Assembly: GCA_947178085.1 (NCBI GenBank)
Contig: CAMWWS010000062.1
Location: 1 to 10,556 of the forward strand
Reading direction: 5' to 3'
Source of the DNA: an uncultured Lachnospiraceae bacterium
GTDB lineage: Bacteria; Bacillota_A; Clostridia; Lachnospirales; Lachnospiraceae
DNA length: 10,556 bases
Positions 5,886-10,556 of the stretch are shown here, piece after piece. The translations under genes were made by a program, and so were the position numbers. The notes beneath the pieces are model-generated. The model saw nothing but the letters and a program-made list of their open reading frames with translations, did not search any database and was not told the DNA's origin. How positions within the stretch are numbered: the first letter of the stretch is position 1; each line of letters starts with the position of its first letter.

Positions 5886-6623
5886 ATGGATAACTTAAAT
5901 AAATTTAAATCTTCAGAAGAATTAAAGGCTTTTGCAAAAGAGCATCTATTTGGGAAATATGGCATAACTATCGGTGCTTGTGTCGTTGTTAATCTGATTA
6001 CATTATTTGTCTCCTATTATTCGACAATATTTCTGAACACGAAAACAATTTACGGAATTATTCTAAATTTTGTGATATCCTTTGTCATTTCTGTTCTGAC
6101 AGGTGTATTTACTTCAGGAGAAAAATATTTTTATTTAAAAATAGTCTGTGGCAAACCTGTTTCATTAAGCGATGTTTTCTATGGATTTAAGCTGTATCCA
6201 AATAAAGCAGTATTGATTCAGTTGTATCTTTCCATTTGGATTTATATTTCTATGCTTCCCCAAACAATTTTTACTTATATACTTCTGCTTTATCCGGGTA
6301 ATGCCATACTTACATTATTTTACTATCTCTCTACGATTCTATATTTAGTGGTATTAGTTATGATTTCTCTTATTTATTCACAGACATTTTATCTGCTGCA
6401 TGATTTTCCGGAATATTCTGTCAGCCAATTATTATCTACCAGCAGAAAGCTGATGAAAGGCAGTAAAGGAAGATACTTCTATCTGACCGTAAGTTTCATA
6501 CCATTACTGCTGCTCGGAATTTTATCATGTGGAATCGCATGTCTCTGGATTGTGCCATATATGAATACAACTTATACAGAATTCTTTCTGGACTTAATGA
6601 AGAAAAATCAAGTGTCGGATTAA
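5886..6623 (+). CDS. DUF975-type integral membrane protein
   Basis: The function is unknown. The 245-residue protein has a short amphipathic N-terminus with charged SEELKAFAKEHL (10-21), then about five or six hydrophobic segments (roughly 26-49, 54-76, 107-128, 129-165 and 198-224). The C-terminal part TSRKLMKGSKGRYFYLTVSF (185-204), followed by GILSCGIACLWIVPYMNTTYTEFF, matches the hallmark end of the DUF975 family, in which MKG.K...F...LSF precedes a G.L..GIG.LW..PY motif. It lies 21 nt after the HExxH gene, with GGAG (5874-5877) 8 nt before its ATG. Its last codons form one arm of the shared terminator hairpin and its TAA overlaps the convergent prfB stop by 4 bp. It may act with the DUF4190-type protein at the membrane; this is inference from linkage. 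Confidence 0.85.
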   Translation: MDNLNKFKSSEELKAFAKEHLFGKYGITIGACVVVNLITLFVSYYSTIFLNTKTIYGIILNFVISFVISVLTGVFTSGEKYFYLKIVCGKPVSLSDVFYGFKLYPNKAVLIQLYLSIWIYISMLPQTIFTYILLLYPGNAILTLFYYLSTILYLVVLVMISLIYSQTFYLLHDFPEYSVSQLLSTSRKLMKGSKGRYFYLTVSFIPLLLLGILSCGIACLWIVPYMNTTYTEFFLDLMKKNQVSD

Positions 6624-6637
6624 TGTCCGACACTTTT
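6608..6637. terminator. Bidirectional terminator shared by the DUF975-type gene and prfB
   Basis: AAGTGTCGGA (6610-6619) and TCCGACACTT (6626-6635) form a 10-bp perfect stem with loop TTAATG. On the plus strand it ends in TTTT (6634-6637); on the minus strand it is followed by GATTTTT. Both convergent stop codons (TAA at 6621-6623 plus, and at 6622-6620 minus) lie at the loop, so the stem itself is made of coding sequence from both genes. Confidence 0.88.
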
Positions 6638-7730
6638 CCATTTCAAATATGCATTTATAAAAGGGTCAATCGCCCCATCCATAACCGCATCCACATTACC
6701 TGATTCTTCATTCGTTCTATGATCTTTTACCATTGTATATGGCTGCATAACATATGAACGAATCTGATTGCCCCATCCGATTTCTTTTACATCTCCGCGG
6801 ATATCGGAGAGTTTTTCGGCGTTTTCTTCTTGTTTAAGCATATACAGTTTTGACTTCAGCATCTGCATTGCCTTATCTTTGTTCATGTGCTGGCTCCGCT
6901 CATTCTGACACGTTACCACTATTCCGGTCGGGAAATGTGTAATTCGTATTGCAGATGAAGTTTTGTTTATATGCTGACCGCCTGCGCCGCTGCTTCGGTA
7001 GGTGTCTACACGGATATCCTCATCTTTTACCTCTACGTCCAAATCCTCTTCAATGTCCGGCATGACGTCTAATGAAACAAAGGAAGTCTGGCGTTTCCCT
7101 TGCGCGTTAAAAGGCGAAATACGTACCAATCGATGCACGCCCTTCTCGGATTTCAAATATCCATATGCATTTTCACCGTTAATCTGAAAGGTTACGGATT
7201 TAACTCCGGCTTCATCACCGTCCAGAAAATCCAGCACCTCCAATGAAAAGCCTTTTCTTTCCGCCCATCTGGTATACATACGATACAACATACTGCACCA
7301 GTCACAGCTCTCTGTTCCGCCGGCTCCGGCATTCAATTTTAAAATAGCATCATTTTTATCATATTCACCAGACAGCAGTGTATTGATTCTAATCGTTTCA
7401 AAAGCTTCTTTGAATGATTCCAATTCCTCACTGATATCCGGAATAATAGCAGGATCATTGTCCTCGTATCCCATTTCAATGAGCGTCATTATATCTTCAT
7501 ACTGGCTCTCTAATCCCTTCATCGTATCCACGATATCTTTAAGGTTCTTAGATTCCTTCATCTTCTGATTGGATTTCTCAGGGTCATCCCAGAATCCCGG
7601 AGCCTGCATTTCCATATCCAATTCTTCAATTCTCTTTTCCTTAGCGGCTAAGTTAAAGTGAATCCCTCACTTCCGCTAATGGACTTTCGTAACCCTGAAG
7701 TTCAAACTTCATATTATCTAATTCTACCAA
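6620..7730 (-). CDS. prfB: Peptide chain release factor 2, expressed by programmed +1 frameshift
   Basis: RF2 reads UGA and UAA stop codons and triggers peptide release on the ribosome. The gene is in two frames. A 25-codon first frame begins at TTG 7730 (SD AGGG at 7739-7742; an in-frame GTG at 7739 overlaps the SD) and ends in VRDSL at CTT followed by TAA (7655-7653). Skipping T7655 continues as NLAAKEKRIEELD from 7654 to the TAA at 6620, giving 369 residues. In that numbering the stop-recognition tripeptide SPF is at 205-207 and GGQ at 250-252, the same positions as in E. coli RF2, which strongly supports this frameshift and start. Residue 246 is Ser. The frameshift stop is UAA, where UGA is usual, so RF1 could also terminate there. 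The gene follows secA by 80 nt in the order known for Bacillus-type secA-prfB operons. Confidence 0.95.
7640..7668 (-). promoter_or_regulatory. prfB programmed +1 frameshift signal (CUU UAA C)
   Basis: On the minus strand, an internal SD-like GAGGG (7664-7668) lies 5 nt before the slip codon CUU (7658-7656), followed by the in-frame stop UAA (7655-7653) and C. The tRNA on CUU can re-pair with UUU, moving the ribosome into the +1 frame at AAC. Directly after the stop is a small inverted repeat CUUAG-CCG-CUAAG (7652-7640). Classical RF2 sites use CUU UGA C with the SD about 3 nt from CUU; here both the stop identity and the spacing differ. Confidence 0.9.
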
Positions 7731-7810
7731 TAACGTCACCCTCTTTCTTAATTCACTGAAACCAATTAATCATTGCTATAATATATGCACTCTGCTGCAC
7801 TAAAAATATT
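7731..7810 (-). other. secA-prfB intergenic region
   Basis: This 80-nt gap holds the prfB SD (7736-7743) and AT-rich sequence with TATTAT-like hexamers near 7778-7785 on the minus strand. No well-spaced -35 accompanies them and there is no terminator hairpin after secA, so read-through from secA is the simplest source of prfB mRNA. Confidence 0.55.
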
Positions 7811-10381
7811 TTATGCCTTGTTCCTGCCGCAGCATTGTTTATATTTTTTCCCGGAACCGCATGGACACGGGTCATTAGGATATACTTTGGTATCGGCACG
7901 CTTAACAGGAGCTTTGGGAGCCGAATCATCCTTATTCGTTCCGGTCACCTTCGCTACCTGCTCTCTTTCAACCTTTTGTTCAATACGAACACGGAACAAC
8001 AAACGAACTGTTTCTTCCTTGATATTCTGCGTCATCTCATCGAACATCTCATAGCCGCTCATTTTATACTCCACGAGCGGGTCTCTCTGCCCGTATGCCT
8101 GTAAGCCAACGCCCTGACGCAGCTGATCCATATCATCAATATGATCCATCCATTTCCTGTCAATTGCCTTTAACAAAACAACACGTTCTATTTCACGTAT
8201 AGCCTCCGGCTCAGGGAATTCCGCTTCCTTACTTTCATACAGTTTGACCGCCTCTTCTTTTAACTGCTGCTTTAGGCTGTTCTTCTTCGGTTTCAAAACC
8301 CTCTCTGCATTTAAAGGCTGAAGAGGTATTATCGGAAGCAGAAGAGAATTTAATTCGCTGAAATTCCAATCCTCAAAATCACTGTCGTCTCCGATGCATA
8401 TGTCGATACAGTTTTCCACGGTATCCGTAATCATCTTATAGATAGCGTCCCGCATGCTTTCGCCGTTGAGCACGCGTCTTCTCTCTTCATATATAATCTC
8501 CCTCTGCTCGTTCATGACCTGATCATATTCAAGCAGATTCTTTCTGATTCCGAAGTTATTGTTTTCTATCTTCTTCTGTGCAGATTCAATAGCCTTCGTC
8601 AGCGCACCATGCTCTATCTCCTGTCCCTCCGGAATGCCCAGTGCATTGAACATAGCTATCATTCTATCGGAACCGAAAAGTCTCATCAGATCATCTTCCA
8701 GGGAAATATAGAATCTCGATTCACCGGGGTCTCCTTGCCTTCCGGAACGTCCACGAAGCTGATTATCTATACGTCTTGACTCATGCCGCTCCGTACCGAT
8801 AATCTTAAGTCCGCCTGCAGCTCTGGATTCATCATCCAGTTTGATATCCGTACCACGGCCCGCCATGTTGGTTGCAATCGTAACAGCGCCATGGATACCT
8901 GCATCCGCTACAATCTCAGCCTCCATTTCATGGAACTTCGCATTCAACACTTTATGATCAATTCCCCTCTTTTTTAAAAGAGCGCTCAGTTCTTCCGAAG
9001 CTTCAATCGTAATCGTACCAACCAGCACAGGCTGGTCTTTGGCATGTGCCTCTATGATTGCTTCTACAATGGCATTCAGCTTTTCCTTTCTGGTCTTATA
9101 CACAGAATCCTGCCTGTCCGTTCTGGCAACAGGCTTATTCGTGGGAATCTCTATAACATCCATACCGTAGATATCGCGGAATTCCTTCTCCTCTGTCAGG
9201 GCTGTACCAGTCATACCCGCTTTTTTCTCAAATTTATTAAAGAAATTCTGGAAAGTAATAGTAGCAAGCGTCTTACTCTCCCTTTTGACCTTTACATGCT
9301 CCTTAGCTTCAATCGCCTGATGCAGACCGTCGGAATAACGCCGTCCCGGCATGATACGTCCGGTAAATTCATCTACAATCAATACCTGATCGTCTTTTAC
9401 CACATAATCCTGATCGCGGAACATTAAATTATGCGCACGCAGCGCCAAAATGATATTGTGCTGGATTTCAATATTCTCCGGATCTGCAAGGTTTTCTATC
9501 TGGAAGAACCGCTCCACCTTAGATACGCCTTGCTGCGTCAGATTGACCACTTTATCCTTCTCATTCACAATAAAGTCGCCTGTCTCTTCACGCTCCACAC
9601 CCATAATGGCATCCATCTTGGACAATTCTTCCATATCTTCACCACGGGTGAGCTGTCTGGCAAGAATATCGCATGCCTCATAAAGCTTAGTTGATTTACC
9701 GCTCTGTCCTGAAATGATAAGAGGTGTTCTTGCTTCATCAATCAGAACGGAGTCAACCTCATCGATAATCGCGTAGTGCAAATCCCTGAGTACCAACTGT
9801 TCTTTATATATAACCATGTTGTCACGCAGATAATCAAAACCAAGTTCATTGTTAGTCACATAGGTAATATCACATTTATATGCTTCCCGGCGTTCTTCGG
9901 GTTTCATGCTGTTCAATACGACACCGACTGTCAGACCCAGAGACTCATGAACCTGTCCCATCCACTCCGCATCACGTTTTGCCAGATAATCATTGACAGT
10001 AACAACATGTACGCCTTTTCCTTCCAATGCATTCAGATAAGCCGGCAGCAAACATGTCTGCGTCTTACCTTCACCAGTTTTCATCTCGGCTATGCGCCCC
10101 TGATGAAGAATAATGCCGCCAATAAGCTGTACATGATAATGCTCTGTTCCAAGTACACGCCTTGCCGCTTCTCTCACTACCGCATATGCATCAACAAGTA
10201 TATCGTCCAGAGTCTCACCATCTTCTAAACGCTTCTTAAATTCCCTAGTCTTATCTTTTAATTGTTCATCACTCAGTGCCATCATTGAATCTCTGAGTGA
10301 TTCAATCTGATCAACCAAAGCGTTAATACGCTTTATCTCTCTTTCACTATGTGTTCCAAAAATTTTCTGTACTACGCCCAT
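7811..10381 (-). CDS. secA: Preprotein translocase ATPase SecA
   Basis: SecA is the ATPase motor that pushes unfolded secretory proteins through SecYEG. Counting from ATG 10381, the 856-residue protein shows the N-terminal [10 protein letters not shown] (6-15), Walker A MKTGEGKT (100-107), the DEAD-like [18 protein letters not shown] (205-222), [14 protein letters not shown] (335-348), the motif AGMTGTA (388-394), [13 protein letters not shown] (503-515) and [18 protein letters not shown] (541-558), followed by the helical scaffold. It ends with the zinc-binding SEC-C motif (C839, C841, C850, C851), which in other SecAs contacts SecB or the ribosome. Length is normal for Firmicute SecA. The frame is open to ATG 10411, but the start at 10381 is preferred because GGGAG (10387-10391) lies 5 nt upstream and [15 protein letters not shown] matches the usual SecA N-terminus. 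Confidence 0.97.
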   Translation of the reverse strand: MGVVQKIFGTHSEREIKRINALVDQIESLRDSMMALSDEQLKDKTREFKKRLEDGETLDDILVDAYAVVREAARRVLGTEHYHVQLIGGIILHQGRIAEMKTGEGKTQTCLLPAYLNALEGKGVHVVTVNDYLAKRDAEWMGQVHESLGLTVGVVLNSMKPEERREAYKCDITYVTNNELGFDYLRDNMVIYKEQLVLRDLHYAIIDEVDSVLIDEARTPLIISGQSGKSTKLYEACDILARQLTRGEDMEELSKMDAIMGVEREETGDFIVNEKDKVVNLTQQGVSKVERFFQIENLADPENIEIQHNIILALRAHNLMFRDQDYVVKDDQVLIVDEFTGRIMPGRRYSDGLHQAIEAKEHVKVKRESKTLATITFQNFFNKFEKKAGMTGTALTEEKEFRDIYGMDVIEIPTNKPVARTDRQDSVYKTRKEKLNAIVEAIIEAHAKDQPVLVGTITIEASEELSALLKKRGIDHKVLNAKFHEMEAEIVADAGIHGAVTIATNMAGRGTDIKLDDESRAAGGLKIIGTERHESRRIDNQLRGRSGRQGDPGESRFYISLEDDLMRLFGSDRMIAMFNALGIPEGQEIEHGALTKAIESAQKKIENNNFGIRKNLLEYDQVMNEQREIIYEERRRVLNGESMRDAIYKMITDTVENCIDICIGDDSDFEDWNFSELNSLLLPIIPLQPLNAERVLKPKKNSLKQQLKEEAVKLYESKEAEFPEPEAIREIERVVLLKAIDRKWMDHIDDMDQLRQGVGLQAYGQRDPLVEYKMSGYEMFDEMTQNIKEETVRLLFRVRIEQKVEREQVAKVTGTNKDDSAPKAPVKRADTKVYPNDPCPCGSGKKYKQCCGRNKA

Positions 10382-10481
10382 TTTTACTCCCATCTGTGCA
10401 TAATCGTGCATACCGGTTTATTACCGTCCGGTCACGCCAAAATGCAGCTTAATTTCCTTTTTACAGAAAATACCAAACTAT
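10382..10481 (-). other. secA 5' leader of about 95 nt
   Basis: Between the predicted transcript start (near 10475) and the secA ATG, the leader contains an inverted repeat ACCGG/CCGGT (10412-10416 with 10428-10432, 11-nt loop) and two copies of GTGCATA (plus-strand reading, 10396-10402 and 10406-10412). No independent leader peptide with an SD is visible, so a SecM-type system is not supported. Confidence 0.45.
10387..10391 (-). promoter_or_regulatory. Ribosome binding site fixing the secA start
   Basis: GGGAG on the minus strand is 5 nt before ATG 10381-10379. The alternative ATG at 10411 has no SD and would add ten residues ([10 protein letters not shown]) not seen in the usual SecA N-terminus. 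Confidence 0.75.
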
Positions 10482-10510
10482 ATTGTAGCAGATTTGCTGT
10501 ATAAATTCAA
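10482..10510 (-). promoter_or_regulatory. Sigma-A-type promoter of secA
   Basis: On the minus strand, TTGAAT (10505-10510) and TACAAT (10482-10487) are separated by exactly 17 nt, and TGC directly before the -10 adds an extended -10 element. It is the best-formed promoter in the window and fits an essential housekeeping gene. Confidence 0.85.
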
Positions 10511-10556
10511 CCTTACGGGGTGGGGGATATGTGAATATTTTATAAAAATATTATGG

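Noticed and set aside
6620..7730. prfB as a frameshifted pseudogene
   Set aside because: The interruption is at the standard RF2 programmed site (CTT + stop + C) after 25 codons, and the joined product has SPF and GGQ at canonical positions.
9044..10228. Plus-strand reading frames of 127 and 150 codons opposite secA
   Set aside because: They are antisense to conserved SecA motor motifs and have no SD or recognisable domain.
10382..10411. secA start at ATG 10411
   Set aside because: No SD precedes it; the ATG at 10381 has GGGAG 5 nt upstream and gives the usual SecA N-terminus.
10534..10552. 8-bp AT-only inverted repeat near the right edge
   Set aside because: AATATTTT/AAAATATT is composed only of A and T in an AT-rich spacer; too weak to call a terminator without knowing the neighbouring gene.
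1..10556. CRISPR array, insertion sequence, attachment site, tRNA or rRNA
   Set aside because: No regularly spaced direct repeats, transposase-like frame with terminal repeats, or tRNA/rRNA signature was seen; the only structured RNA recognised is the FMN riboswitch.

Overview
The window looks like ordinary chromosome from a low-to-moderate-GC Firmicute, most likely a Clostridia member of the Lachnospiraceae type. This is inferred from the secA-prfB gene order, the style of the RF2 and SecA proteins, an FMN-riboswitch-controlled RibU, purine-rich Shine-Dalgarno (SD) sites, and small DUF4190 and DUF975 membrane proteins. I see no mobile element, CRISPR array, rRNA or tRNA.

Layout from left to right. 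(1) 1-504, minus: the N-terminal 168 residues of a LolD/MacB-type ABC ATPase, cut by the window edge. (2) 505-783: AT-rich spacer holding a hairpin that probably ends the ribU transcript. (3) 784-1509, minus: RibU-like riboflavin ECF substrate-binding protein, preceded by an intrinsic terminator (1594-1621) and an FMN riboswitch (about 1640-1903) with an unusually long, structured P4-side arm. (4) 1924-4284, minus: tex, an RNA-binding transcription accessory protein. (5) 4285-4488: divergent promoter region. (6) 4489-6623, plus: a tight three-gene operon encoding a Q/N/Y-rich DUF4190-type membrane protein, a small HExxH protein with two CxxC pairs, and a DUF975-type membrane protein. (7) 6620-7730, minus: prfB (RF2), which needs a programmed +1 frameshift; the in-frame stop at the slip site is UAA, not the usual UGA. 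(8) 7811-10381, minus: secA with a clear promoter at 10482-10510.

The secA-prfB pair links protein export with translation termination and is probably one transcript. It converges on the three-gene operon; the two outermost stop codons overlap by 4 bp inside the loop of one bidirectional terminator hairpin. The ribU leader follows the tex stop closely, so ribU transcription, whether from its own promoter or by read-through from tex, would pass the FMN-sensing terminator.

The points most worth a second look are the UAA-type RF2 autoregulatory frameshift site, the 128-nt structured insertion in the FMN riboswitch, and the uncharacterised DUF4190 / HExxH / DUF975 operon. I found nothing that is clearly a wholly new system.
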